Source of the DNA: Mnemiopsis leidyi
Lineage: Eukaryota; Ctenophora; Tentaculata; Lobata; Bolinopsidae
Length of the DNA: 51,536 nucleotides
Reading direction: 5' to 3'
Assembly: GCA_000226015.1 (NCBI GenBank)
Contig: JH153927.1
Coordinates: forward strand, 257,510 to 309,045
This document shows positions 21,295 to 32,572 of the stretch, in pieces. The notes under the pieces were generated by a model. That model did not search any database. It worked only from the letters and a program-made list of their open reading frames with translations, and was not told where the DNA came from. Numbering within the stretch: the first letter of the stretch is position 1; every line of letters begins with the position of its first letter. The position numbers and the translations under genes are program-made.

Positions 21295-22495
21295 GATATC
21301 TATCTGTGTAAAAAAAACATTAGCTCAACACAATTAAAGCAATGGCCAATGACCATTATTGAGAAGTGACAAGTCAGGAAGGACCTGTTGATGATTAGAG
21401 AACAAAACAATATTTTCAAGAATGAAACAAAATTTTATCTAATATTATTTATAGCAATCAAAATTTAGAGAATTAATAAATACATGAAAGTTCATGAAAT
21501 ACCAAGCTTAAATTTATCTAAAATTTACTTATGTGGAATTGATGGATATTGGAGCTTTTACCTATTATTAATCAGACCAATTAAAAATATTTGTCAGTTT
21601 AATGTGTGTCAAATGGATTCAGGTTAATTACTTGATCGCAGTAAGCCGTAATTGGCAGTTTAAAGTTATTGCAGATTGGCAAATACTCTCTGCTAAAGTT
21701 CGTTTTCAGTCTGTTTTCAAACAGGAAAGTTACAGCCAACATGCTCTGCCATGTCCAGTTTCCATTTAATTTGCTCCAGATATAGATCAAAGTTTATTCC
21801 TAAGGTATTAGGGTGGTGGCAACCACCCCAGAAAAGACACTTAACCCAAATTTGAACTGTGAGACTATTCTCAATCGATATCTTGTCCAATTTCAGCCTG
21901 GGTTCAGAAAAAGAAAAAAATGTGCCACCCCTAGTATGACAACGTATATACTCCCACTCAAAAAGAGGTGTCCGGTCAGTTCCACTTTTGTTGTAGCGTT
22001 TTGTGTACTTCCTCCACATATTGTCGTTCAACAAGAGAAGCAGCCAGCTACCTCGAAGCGGAGTTGGTGATTGATGGTAGGACTGGGAGCAATCACTGTA
22101 GGAGAAGGGGGATCTGCACATAGAATTCAGAGGTGCTCGTGAAACTTCAAACATTGTCATGGCGTGATTCAGTAAGGTGTGAGTAGATGTGTGACATATA
22201 ATTAAAAAATTATAATAAATGTATAATAGCATATTTTTGTAACACTTCTTTCCCATATAAAGATATACAATAAAGAGCTCAATAAAAATATAAGAAATAT
22301 ATGCAAAATAGAAACAAAGGGGGTTTATCTAATATATAAGTCTCTTAGATTTAGTTCTGATATCTTGACGTTTTTGTTTTTTCTGAAGCCCCTGACTGCC
22401 ATCAATGTCGTTTTGAGGAGCTCAAATTTCAATTTTCTCCTAAGGTATCCCATGATGTTAGGGTAAGATTGATAAAGCTTTCCCTCCGACTCAAG
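21295..22495. other. intergenic / transposon remnants, no gene named
   Basis: Long minus-strand frames (22256-21717, and 22552-22325 with the segment YPNIMGYLRRKLKFELL) look like transposon-derived or chance reading frames. The second overlaps a sequence that recurs after 24089. No splice-supported exon or named family is seen. Confidence 0.45.
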
Positions 22496-22648
22496 CAACA
22501 AAAGACTGAGGTCCCTAGGCAAAGCTCTATAAAACGTTTCATTAAAACTCAAGGGAAGACGGAAATAATCTCGTCAATGTTTAAGCGCTAAGCTTAACAA
22601 GTTGCGCGTCCGTCTTAATTTTTTATTTGCGCGTGTTTAACATAAACG
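22496..22648. repeat. interspersed repeat, copy 1
   Basis: About 153 bp from CCGACTCAAGC to GTTTAACATAAAC. A second copy, starting the same way and ending GTTTAGCATAAAC, lies at 24089-24248. They differ by a few substitutions and small indels. The retrotransposon fragment begins right after this copy. Confidence 0.9.
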
Positions 22649-22663
22649 TGACCCAAGCTCTTC

Positions 22664-23605
22664 GTGACCCAAGCTCTAAACAGCAACTTGGAAAACAACC
22701 CTCAAGAAGCCTTAAAAAAGATTGCGACTGACCCTATCGAGCGCCTTCATCTCAAGTTCCTAAAATGGATTCTAGGTGTGCACAACAAGGCATCCAACAT
22801 CTTCTGCTGGGGAGACACTGGAAGGGGTCCACTTCTGCTGCGACTGGCGAAACAATCGGTGGACTACTTTGAAAGGCTCAGTGCCCTCACCAAGTCTCAC
22901 TCCAATATCCTCATTAGGCACGCATTTGAGGAGCAAAGGAAGCTCAACCTTCCATGGTTTCAACGGACTTCTGAGTTACTAGTGCGTTACTCAAATAACG
23001 CACAAAGCACACAAACCCATTCTACTACCACCTTCAGACCATGTGTAGCAAGCGGAGCTGCCGTAAGAAACAATCTTCACCAGGCCTTCAACAAAGCCTG
23101 GAGTGATGCTGCCAGTAAGTCATCAAAACTTCAGTTCTATTGTCAAGTTAAAGTAGGCGATCCTACCTTCGAGCCTTACTTGAACAACGGCAACCGAGAC
23201 ATCAGAAGGTCTGTAGCTCGACTTAGATCTAGCAGCCACCGCCTTAACATAGAAACCTCGAGACACCAACAAGTCAAGGATCGCTATCTCCTGTCAAATT
23301 ACGGTCTTCATAACACTGCTTGGCTGAGGTGCTGCAAAGATTGTTGTGACGCTAGCGTATCAGACCTTCAGCAACTGCCCTTCCCTGCTGATCCAATTGT
23401 GGAGGACGAGAGACACGTCTTGGCCACCTGCCCAACCTACCACCACTTAAGGAGTGAGACCAGCGACCATATCTTATCGACCCTCCTAGCCTGGGATGAA
23501 CGACTACCTTCTCTCTTCGAAGCTCCTCATATCAATGAACTGGCCTCTCTTATACACAAGATTCTTGCCGCTAGATTTCCTACAGCAAAGAACCATGGAC
23601 CATAG
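22664..23605 (+). mobile_element. non-LTR retrotransposon (LINE) ORF2 C-terminal fragment
   Basis: A 313-residue open frame corresponds to the region that follows the reverse transcriptase in many LINEs. Landmarks are ERLHLKFLKWILGVHNKASN, GRGPLLLRLAKQSVDYFERL, the SHRLNIETSRHQ segment, a Cys-rich stretch (WLRCCKDCCDA) and EDERHVLATCPTYHHLRSE, a CCHC-like C-terminal finger. No reverse transcriptase or endonuclease lies upstream, so this is a 5'-truncated copy, as is usual for LINE insertions. The frame is intact from start to stop, which suggests a fairly young insertion. I do not assign a clade. Confidence 0.85.
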
Positions 23606-24078
23606 ATTTTAATTTCAGCCACTCCGTCAGTTGTAACCTAAGACATTTTAAGATCTATATTTTGAGATTTTCCACGCTATCACCTGCCTTGCAAGGGTCA
23701 ATAATTTCAAAACGCCCATCTTTTGACTAGCTTTACTCTTTTTATATTGGTTCATGTTAGTATTGATCATGTACTTTTGATCGGATTTCTTTGGTATTTT
23801 GAACTGGTGCTGGCATCAGTACTCCTCACTGATTATAATTACATTAATGTTGTTTAGTGGAGATTTTATGACTGTGAGTGATTTATCTTTTTAAAATTTT
23901 TGATTCTTATCATTTCGCATTAACTTTTGGGGCGAACTTTTTAGAATTCTGTCACAGTTTTTTATTCATAGCTCATCTAAATCTATTCATTTCGTATTAA
24001 CGTTCTGGGGAGTTTTATATTTTTTATTTTAACCACAGAGTTATTTATTCATAGTTTGTCTGACATTACCATTGCTGT
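23606..24078. other. probable LINE 3' UTR, AT-rich
   Basis: AT-rich sequence after the LINE stop codon, running to the short assembly gap. Two loosely similar blocks (CATTTCGCATTAACTTTTGGGG near 23914 and CATTTCGTATTAACGTTCTGGG near 23989) repeat at about 75 bp. No gene. Confidence 0.5.
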
Positions 24079-24088
24079 NNNNNNNNNN
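24079..24088. other. assembly gap (10 N)
   Basis: Ten N, probably a placeholder and not a measured distance. Sequence after it repeats 22496 onward, so the join may be a collapsed or misjoined repeat. Confidence 0.95.
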
Positions 24089-24248
24089 CCGACTCAAGCA
24101 CAAAGACTGAGGTCCCTAGGCAAAGCTCTATAAAACGTTTCATTAAAACTCAAGGGAAAACGGAAATAATCTCGTCAATGTTTAAGCGCTAAGCTTAGCA
24201 AGTTGCGCGTCCGTCTTAATTTTTAATTTGCGCGTGTTTAGCATAAAC
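24089..24248. repeat. interspersed repeat, copy 2
   Basis: Second copy of the 22496-22648 sequence in the same orientation. It then continues (CTTGTAGGTTGATAACC) into a CpG-rich stretch that is absent after copy 1, where the LINE fragment begins instead. Confidence 0.9.
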
Positions 24249-26200
24249 TTGTAGGTTGATAACCTACTGTCGCGGCCATCACGCGCTGTCACGCATTTCT
24301 GGCCTGGCGAAGAAATTCTAGACGCGCATCGCCCGTTGAGCATAAACGTGTTTAGCAAAAAAGAAACAACATTGTTGACGAGAACATATCCGTCTAACTA
24401 AGCTGCGCGAGTCGGGCAACATGAAAACCCGACAACATCATTGCCCCTAGCACATTATGGAAATGTTGGAAGAAATGTCTGCAGTTGATCCGGAGCAGTT
24501 TCGACCACGCAAACAGCAACTTGACGAGATTATATCCGTCCACCCTTTTAACGAAACGTTCAGTTTTAGCTGCGTGAGTCGGGTATCACCGAAGCAAACA
24601 AAAACGTTTCCTGTCAACAGTTGCTAAACACAAATATCCCTGTGCGCGCTTAGCGCAAAATTAGGACGGATGCGCGACGCAAAAACTCATGTGCGCGAGC
24701 CACAGGGCTATGTTAGCTTAGCAATGTCTAATGTCAACGGGCGATTTCCGTCTACGCGCGACGGGGACGCGCGCAAACGAGCTTCGATTAGAGCAAAGCG
24801 ATGCGCTTCTAAGAAAAGAAAGCAATAGTTTTATTTACAGCATTTCGTAAATCTTAATAACATTATATCCGTTTACCGTTTAGCTTTGAGCTGCGAGAGT
24901 CGCGTCGAGTATCCTAAAAAACAAAATAATTAAAGCTAACTAAACACGTACATCATATATCCTTGTGTGAGCTTTAAGAAGTGATTTGGCTGCTGTGCAT
25001 GCTGGAGATTTAAAAATTGTTAATACAGCTGACATATATAAACTTATATTTCATCTATTAACCAGGTGCTTTCGCACACTACGCGCGCGGCTGCTCATAT
25101 ACTACGCGACGCGCGCAAAAGGGCTCTGGTTAGAGCAAAGCTTAAATCTTTAGCTTATGTTGCTACAAAGTCCAGAGTAAGAGTCCGAGGCACTCTAGTG
25201 CCTCATCACGGATGTTGCTGGTATCCCCAATCGTTTTTGTATTTCAGTCGATATCTACTTTCTTGTCTCACGCGCGCGCCGGAGGCTGCCGCTTCGCGGC
25301 AGCAGGGCTATGCAACGTGTAGCAACTACTTTCCTGTTTGGCCCTTAACCCAAAGGTCAAATTGTCAGCCCTTTGATTTTTGTGTCCCGTTGATTTATTC
25401 TTGTTACATTTTGTCAAATATACTTCTTCGATAAAAGTTTCAAATCATCTATTTGAATAAAGTTGTATATATAATAACTAAATATTTTCCTATCCTAACG
25501 TTCAGGCTTTATGATTACTTTGCTGGTAATTGCAAATTGGCGGGTTGTACTTAAAATTTTCAATATCATAATCAATTATATGTTTTTCAAACTTCAACAC
25601 TGCATTAAAACAAACACATACTCGCAATAGAAGGACATTCGTAGAAACGGACACACCGATTAAAAGCGTCCGTCTCTGAGTGCGCCAAGACCATATAAAA
25701 TTGAAGTGTTCTATTCAGATTTTACGTTGAAAAGCTTGCTTAACGCAAGGTTGCAGTAAGGTGTCAATCAATTGCAATAGCAGCTTTACTTCAGTGTAAT
25801 AATTCGGCTTTGACTTCTCTCACGCGCCAGAGGCTGCCGTTTCCCAGCAGCAGGGCCAGGCAACGTCTAGCAAGTGTCACCGCCTGCTGGCAATCAGGGC
25901 ACTATAACCAGTGGTCCTTCATTTTATCAATTGAAAATGGGCTGCAACGCAAGGCAATTTTTTGACGTGAAATCTATTATTTATTTTAAGTATCAAATAT
26001 TAGAATTATGCGACTATAACGATATATATAAATACACTAAAACCTACATAGCTGTGGGGCCATAGCAGGGTCACCTAGAATTAACGAGATGATATCCGTC
26101 TACCGTTCTCTCGCCAGGAGAGCAGCAAGCTGCGAGCCACGCGCGAGTCAGGTAACACCTCGACAACACCTAGAAAGCCCTGGGCACTATTCTAAAAGAG
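24249..26200. repeat. CpG-rich transposon-like region with dispersed core repeats
   Basis: Higher CpG than the flanks. A roughly 60-bp core, ATATCCGTCTA followed within about 30 bp by AGCTGCGAGAGTCGGGTA-like sequence, recurs at about 24379, 24513, 24857 and 26083. A second pair, GAGGCTGCCGCTTC plus CAGCAGGGCTATGCAACGT, recurs at about 25281 and 25809; the first copy forms a perfect GCTGCCGC-TTC-GCGGCAGC hairpin. No long coding frame. Probably remnants of one or more non-autonomous elements, class unknown. Confidence 0.55.
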
Positions 26201-28547
26201 CCAGCGGGATATAACGGTAAAAATAGACAATATAGATGACAGTAATCTAGTAATATCTAAGAAAAGCTTCAATAATGAAACACAGATCAAGTTGAATTAT
26301 CTTTCACAGAAATCTAGGAATATAGTAACTATAAAGGAAGGGTCAATCCGGGGGCTCTCCATCTGGGCAGATGGCCATGGTAGAAAGCGAAGTAGACCAG
26401 CCTGTGCCCTGCCCAAACTAAAACTTTCTCAATCATTAGATTTCTGATCTTAACGCGAACGATGTTATGTCGAATCAGCCATCACAATTTGACTGTGCAA
26501 AACATTGAAGGCACGTGCATTCAGCATCTTTTGAATTAGATCTCTTATTTTTCTGTTGGAACTAATTCGTGAACCTGGCAAAATAACCTGAAAATTTGAT
26601 GTACAAGGGACAAAAGGATTCTGAGTTGCAACGCTTCAAAGTCTTAAACATTTGATGCGTTTTAGAACTTGCAGACTTAGCGTGCTTGTAGCAAACTCAG
26701 TAAACTTAACTCCATGAGAACAAGCATGCCCAATTTTAGAGCCAACGGATTTATGCACTTGAAATTGTACTACTTTAAATTTTTGTAGACACTATGGCGT
26801 CATCAAGGGTATATTCATGTACCCACGCTGCCTGTAATTACACATAAGTCGTCAATTTCATGAGCCGCCAACCCCCATTGTAAAATTTGAGATTGTGGGT
26901 ATTTTCTGTACCCACGTGAGGAACATACGATTTGTAATCCGATTTTGAGGGGAGCAAGATGTCAGGGCAGGAGATCTGGTGTTATTGGTGTCGCTACGAA
27001 ATACTTGCCTGTGTTGTCTGGTGGAATACCTAAATCCTGTTGGAAATATCATAGACAAATGTGTCCTGAGGTAAGTGCTCTAGAATAATCTCTAGAGGAG
27101 GAAGAAAAGGTGTTGGCTGAGAGGAAGTGAATGCAGTTTAGCTGAGGTAAAAGGTAGAGAAAAGATCGACGCTGGCAGGACAAGAACGAAAACTGGAGAA
27201 GATGAATATGCCACCTCTGGCTGAAATATGGCTGGGGAAGACATGAGATGACTGGTGTCAGCAGAAACTGAAGAATATGGCTGGGTATGTCTAGAGATCA
27301 CTCGAAAGTATAAGTAAATTGGTCTATACTAACTGGTGTTGGTAGGCTACATATGGAAAAAAATGGAAGAACTGGGCAGGTAACCACAAGAGATGGCTGG
27401 AGATGGTGTTCAGCAAGGGAAACAGGCTGATGTATGAAGAAAGATACATATACATGAGGGTGTAGATGGGGTAGGTGTAACGTGTTGCATGTGTGGCTTG
27501 GCAGGCTTGCTAGATGGGTTTTGGGTTTCCTGGAAAGGAATTGGATGCTTGTAGGTAAACCGTCCTGTCTGGAACCTCATCAAGGGCCAGGCATCACAAA
27601 TTTGTTACCTGAATCAACAAAGAGAAGCAGTTGCAAACAGAGGAGTGAAATGAGTGTTGCTGATGATTGTGAAAGATCAAAATTTTAATGCGTCAACTGT
27701 TTGTTACCCAAGGCTCTGCAGGCTGTTGGCTGACAGAGATAAAAAGAGATTCTCTCTTTCTATCTTGTACCAGCCCACTATAATTATAATGTGTAACACA
27801 TGTATAATGTACAGTCAACAGGGTACAAAACAACACAGAACTGGCAGTGAGGCATTACAGGAGGGATCAGGCTATTATACAGGTGGATATATTTAGGACG
27901 GTAGTAGTATTCAGTAAGGTTGAGAAATAGAGTGAAACTAAGTGCTTATAAGGAGTGGATTCATTGTCAGGAAAGTGGTTAACAACGAAAAAGAAAAGAT
28001 TGTTAATGTTCAGTGCTTGAGGACTTAAAGGCAGCTGGCCCGGCATAAAACTACCTAATTTGAGCACAAAAAATAGAATTTTTCAATGAATTCTTAACTA
28101 CCCTTAGCACACTCCTCTAGGATTAGCAGATCTTGGAATTGAACTACCGTCTCCTGCATAGAATGTTGCTATAGATAATAGGGCCATTGGAACATCCAAC
28201 AAACCCAGAGCAAAGTTGTTCATTTGTCATTCTCCAGCCCAGCAAAGAATTTGATTCAGATAGAGTGTTACAGCACATTCGTTTTATAATATTTTGTATA
28301 ATTTTACTCTGAAACTTTCGTGTTCAGAGTTTTATAGGGACAGAAATAAATGTTTTAGGTGCTAAATTCTCTTTAACTTCAAGATTACTTGTGAATTAGT
28401 TGGTCAATTTCATGTTGGTCAATTTCATGATGCTGTATGTTTGTTTTCTTAATAAGTGCTACTATATGTGATATGAAAGCAATAACAAAAGAGTATTTCT
28501 CCCAACATGCAGAGATCTACAAGGAACTGAAATAATGACTTGAACAG
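26201..28547. other. gene-free stretch
   Basis: No recognisable protein or RNA gene. About 27070-27480 is purine-rich with loosely repeated GGCTGG motifs. The 5' exon(s) of the CatSper-like gene could be in the last part but were not identified. Confidence 0.5.
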
Positions 28548-31217
28548 TTGCAACTTCATGTAGGAACCTCACCATGTAGGAAAAAATTGGAGATGGGAAA
28601 CTTTTCTGCTTATGTCAAGATACTTGCACATTCATCATTCTTCAAGGCAATCATCATGGGGGCCATCCTTCTGAATACTTTAACTTTTGCCATATCATCC
28701 AGTCTTGAACCAACAGAGAAAACCTTAATCTACATCAATATTCTGGATGGTATTGACAGCTGTTTCCTTGGTTTATATTGCCTTGAGTTTTTCGTCAAAC
28801 TGTACAGTTATGGACGTGGTTATTGGTTCAATGGATTCAATTGTTTTGATTTCGGAGTTCTATTATGTTCCTTGCTACAGGTTTGTGTAAAATGATAAGA
28901 TTTGATTGATTGTTGTTTTGAGCTCTCTTTCCCCCATTATTGTTTCAAATCAAGACTCAAATCTCTAATTTTATCTTTTGGTTTTACATCCATTTACAAT
29001 ATCTTCGGCTACACCTTACAATATCCCAGCTGGTCTTATCACAAACAGGAGCCAAAAATCTTGGAGTCATCAAAGTTATGAGGTCCTTGCGAGCTTTACG
29101 ACCTCTTAGATCAGTTTCTCTTGTTGGTGGACTGCAGGTACGTAAATTTTTGTTTAGCTTGAGCAAAATTGTGGTTCCCTGTAGAATCAATGGAATAAAG
29201 AAACTTCAAACCTTGATATGTCTCCTCCTTGATCTTGTATCCCATACCAGACTTCAAATTTTAAGATGATTTTGGAAGCTTTAGATTTGATACAGAAAAG
29301 AGGTTGTAATTTTCAGTAAATCAGTCCACAATCAACATTTCATTAGATGACTACACTTATTAATCTTTTAAGGTAGTTGTTACAGCTCTCATAGCTACCT
29401 TCACCGGATCATTCATTCATATCATCCTATTACTATGCCTCATAATGTTTGTTTATGGAATTATGGCATTCTATGTGTACGGTTATCAGCCTGCTACAGA
29501 AACAAGTAACGACTTTTGGGGTAGTTTTGGGAAGTCTTACTTAAGGTAGCTTTTAATGATTGCTGTATTTTTCTCCCCACAATTTCACAGTTTGCTTGTT
29601 AACACTTTAACAGTTTATTTCTGCTTTCATTCAAGTGACATTTGCACACATGCATACACCTCGCCAAGGGTAATTAGTTATAACTTTACCAATCTATTGT
29701 GAGAATACTTTCAGTTTATTTGTTCTTGTAACAGCTGAGGGATGGACTGATGTTATGACAAGCCTACCGTTGAGCAATGCTAACTTTGGACTATATTTCT
29801 TCATAATAAGCTTTCTCTTTATTGGTCACTTCATTTTTGGCAATCTTTTTGTTGCTGTTGTTATCGAACAAATTGATAGAGGTTTGACAAGAATTGTTTA
29901 AAAATTGAACTATTATTTAATTTCTTAACAACGATTAAGTTTTGGCTGCTTTGTTATCCTGTGATCATAACCTTAACTAATTGTTGACTAAAAATGATAA
30001 TCATTTTAATTTTCCAGCAACTGTGGGCTACCAAAGGAGGATTGAAACTAAAAAGGCCACTGTTGTCTACAAAAAGAAGAAAAAAGCTAAAAATGTTCAA
30101 GAATCTGAAATTAAAAACATCATCAACCAAATGAAATCTGGTGATTTTAAAAGCTTTCCAAAAGCTGTACTGGATATGTACAAGCATGTAAGGAAAGATG
30201 AGTTCATGGTGAAATCTGAAGTTAGATGTCTCCCGTTGTGGGTTGAATCCTTCAGCCAAGAATATAGCAAGCTTGCTGGTCACTACAAAGAAATTCGAGA
30301 TTACAATTTTGAGGTCAGTCTAATTTTACTTCGCTAAAATGTTGTACCTACCTAATTTGGTAAGTCGTTGTTCTTTAGTTGGTGGTTGCATTTACCTAAT
30401 GTGCATTGTTTGAGGTAAATACAATCTATATTGGGCAAAATAACTTCAAATAAAGCTTTGATTTATAAAATTAATCTGCTATTGTGATGAAACTTAGCAA
30501 ATTTTTTTCACACAGATGATCGAGTGTTTGGCAGAAATTCTTAATGTCATGGACCAGTCCGTCCAATCCATGCTAATGAAGAAAGCCGAAGAAGAGCAAG
30601 CACTTTTTCGACGAAACACGAGAAACATGAGTTTCTTGAGACGACTCAGCCAGAGAATGTCAATATTTGGTCGTGCCAAAAGTGGCAAGAATCTTCTTGG
30701 CGAGTCGATTACTAGCTTTCCACATCTTCCAATTGAAATAGTAGAATCTGAGCAGACATTTCCGGTGAGTTAAGTACTTTTGATATTCACGTTGAGGTTA
30801 GGAGCCTGGATTTTTTGATTAATTGACCACATATCATTACTAGTACTGCTATTAACTTTTGAAACTATTAAGGTTAAATGATTATTAATGTAAAATGATG
30901 AATATGGTATACTTTTAAATGCCCATCTTAAATTTCCTGACTCACCTATCTAGCAATTTCAGAAAAGCTGTATGAGCTGTTTGGGGATCTTTGAAAACTG
31001 TCAATGTACAAACCCAGAAATAGAATCTCGCGCTATTCAAGAGGAGATTAATGGCAGGGAAGATAGGCTATATTCCACCACCACAAGCAGATGGCTTGGT
31101 GAAGATGCCACTGGTCCTAGAGTTAGCACTGTGTCACAGAGGTCTTCTTACAGCGTGCAAAGTCATGGTTCAAAGAGGAACTCTCAGCTAGGCACTCAAA
31201 GAAGCAATTTGTTATGA
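28548..31217 (+). CDS. CatSper-family sperm cation channel alpha subunit (CATSPER3/4-like)
   Basis: Seven exons in phase: 28548-28880, 29030-29137, 29373-29545, 29715-29881, 30018-30313, 30516-30764, 30963-31217. The first in-frame ATG is at 28593, giving 511 residues; the true start may lie in an upstream exon. One six-TM domain is present: S1 (AIIMGAILLNTLTFAI), S2 (CFLGLYCLEFFVKLY), S3 (NCFDFGVLLCSLLQ), S4 voltage sensor with regularly spaced arginines (KVMRSLRALRPLRS), S5 (IHIILLLCLIMFVYGIM), pore (LVTAEGWTDVM) and S6 (FIFGNLFVAVVIEQIDR). A single domain with a T-x-(D/E)-GWTD pore is the CatSper pattern; voltage-gated Na/Ca channels have four domains and two-pore channels two. CatSper is the pH- and voltage-controlled calcium channel of the sperm flagellum. 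The C-terminal tail is long, basic, and has a cysteine cluster (KSCMSCLGIFENCQC). Subunit 3 or 4 cannot be separated by eye. Confidence 0.85.
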
Positions 31218-31701
31218 CTTCTTTTATTAAATGCTATGTTAATATCGGAAATCTACCATAGGTTTTATTACTTTACAATTGAATAACAAGTTCTGGCCAA
31301 TGGTGGCAACTTTAGTAAGGTACCTCTTCCAACAATGGGAAATTCGTTTGATAGGTTTTTGGTATTTCTTAGAAGGAGTAGTATCTAAAAGAAAATTCTA
31401 GATCATATGTTTTTATCTTATTGAGCTCAATAGAGCCTTACAATAAAAACGGGTATATTTTGTGACCTTTTCATACATTTTTGGAAAATTTATAAAACTT
31501 GTAGTTGAAAATCTGGTATTTTATTTCTTAGTTAAACGTTATCACATCTCAGTTAATTTGATCTCTTCTCTTGGAAAAATCAGGTAAGTATCTTGATAAC
31601 GTTAATTTATGTCATTTTAAAAAGCATCCTACCAGGAAGAATGTCGTGAAATTTTGCCATCTTGTAAGTAGAACGATAGCGGTTGCCCAGAGGTACTAAC
31701 C

Positions 31702-32007
31702 ATGGAAACCGAGTCAGAGGAGGAAGTAACGTTGGTAGTTAACTTAGAAAACGTAGAAGAGATAGAAGATATCGCAGACATTCAGATCCTCGAGTTAGAC
31801 TCGGAAAACCCCTACATTCAAGTTGGTGGCATGGTCTTCAAGGGGAAGTATAAAGACAGTATCGGTACTCACATGCTCTTTCAGAAGGGCGAGGGCGATG
31901 ATGCGAATTATAGTTATGTTTTGAAGACTGAGAAGGAACTGAATTGTAAAAAGGTGGTCGTTCTGCCTAAAGAAATGTGTCAGAAAATGGATACTGAACC
32001 ATCATGA
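31702..32007 (+). CDS. GTF3C6: general transcription factor IIIC subunit 6 (TFIIIC35)
   Basis: Single-exon frame of 101 residues with ATG in a good context (AACCATGG). After an acidic start it has VTLVVNLENVEEI, then the diagnostic block DSENPYIQVGGMVFKGKYKD followed by SIGTHMLFQKGE, matching the family pattern of a short acidic lead, an I-Q-V-x-x-x-x-F-x-G-x-Y-x-D-x-x-G-T strand set and a C-terminal strand. The family forms the TFIIIC10 triple-barrel partner of TFIIIC subunit tau, part of the complex that binds tRNA A and B boxes and recruits TFIIIB and RNA polymerase III. Human GTF3C6 is about twice as long because of its acidic tail, so this is a core-only version. Confidence 0.88.
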   Translation: METESEEEVTLVVNLENVEEIEDIADIQILELDSENPYIQVGGMVFKGKYKDSIGTHMLFQKGEGDDANYSYVLKTEKELNCKKVVVLPKEMCQKMDTEPS

Positions 32008-32300
32008 AGCAAATATGGTGCTGGATTTTAAAAGAATAATTGTGGCTCAGAGAAAACATGTGCTTGTTATGACTTATAACATCATATTTTCGGTGACCGT
32101 CGTTTAAGAACCTGTCAATCCTAGTTCCCATAAGTTCAAGATTCTATTGAAAAGTTCTTGACAGGTTCTTAAATGTCCGTCAGCCCATATTTTATCTTAA
32201 ATTATAAACATTGGAATTCATTTGATTAACCTGTATGAAGATTGCTTTTTGCCTCTGCCCTCCATGTTGTGATTCCTCGTGTATTTTGAAAACCGAATTT

Positions 32301-32410
32301 GGTTTTTATCATTTTTTCATTTACAAGACAAAAGAAGAAATGCCATCAAGCAGCCAAATCGATGGTTTTTATCATTTTCAAGATAAAAGAAGAAATGCCA
32401 TCAAGCAGCC
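32301..32410. repeat. imperfect tandem duplication
   Basis: GGTTTTTATCATTTT followed by an AAGAAGAAATGCCATCAAGC block occurs at 32301 and again at 32364, the first copy with a short extra segment. It lies between GTF3C6 and AP5Z1. The overlapping open frames are repeats and not a gene. Confidence 0.85.
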
Positions 32411-32572
32411 AAGCACAAGCCTTTTGTCTCGACATAGGATACGAATCTGGCCCTCAGCTTTGTTTTCACATGATTCAAACATGTCAAGGAAATGTTGTAG
32501 CATGAATTGTAACATTCCCTGTAAATGGAAGGAATAGAAAATAATTATAAAACTTCACCCCTACTATAGAAG

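Noticed and set aside
21717..22256. 179-residue minus-strand frame
   Set aside because: No recognisable domain, odd composition, lies among transposon remnants.
28548..31217. Two-pore channel or voltage-gated calcium channel
   Set aside because: Only one six-TM domain is present before the stop, and the pore and tail fit CatSper better.
19694..32007. RPP30, GTF3C6 and a tRNA gene as a pol III functional cluster
   Set aside because: They are over 10 kb apart on different strands with unrelated genes between; chance proximity is the simpler reading.
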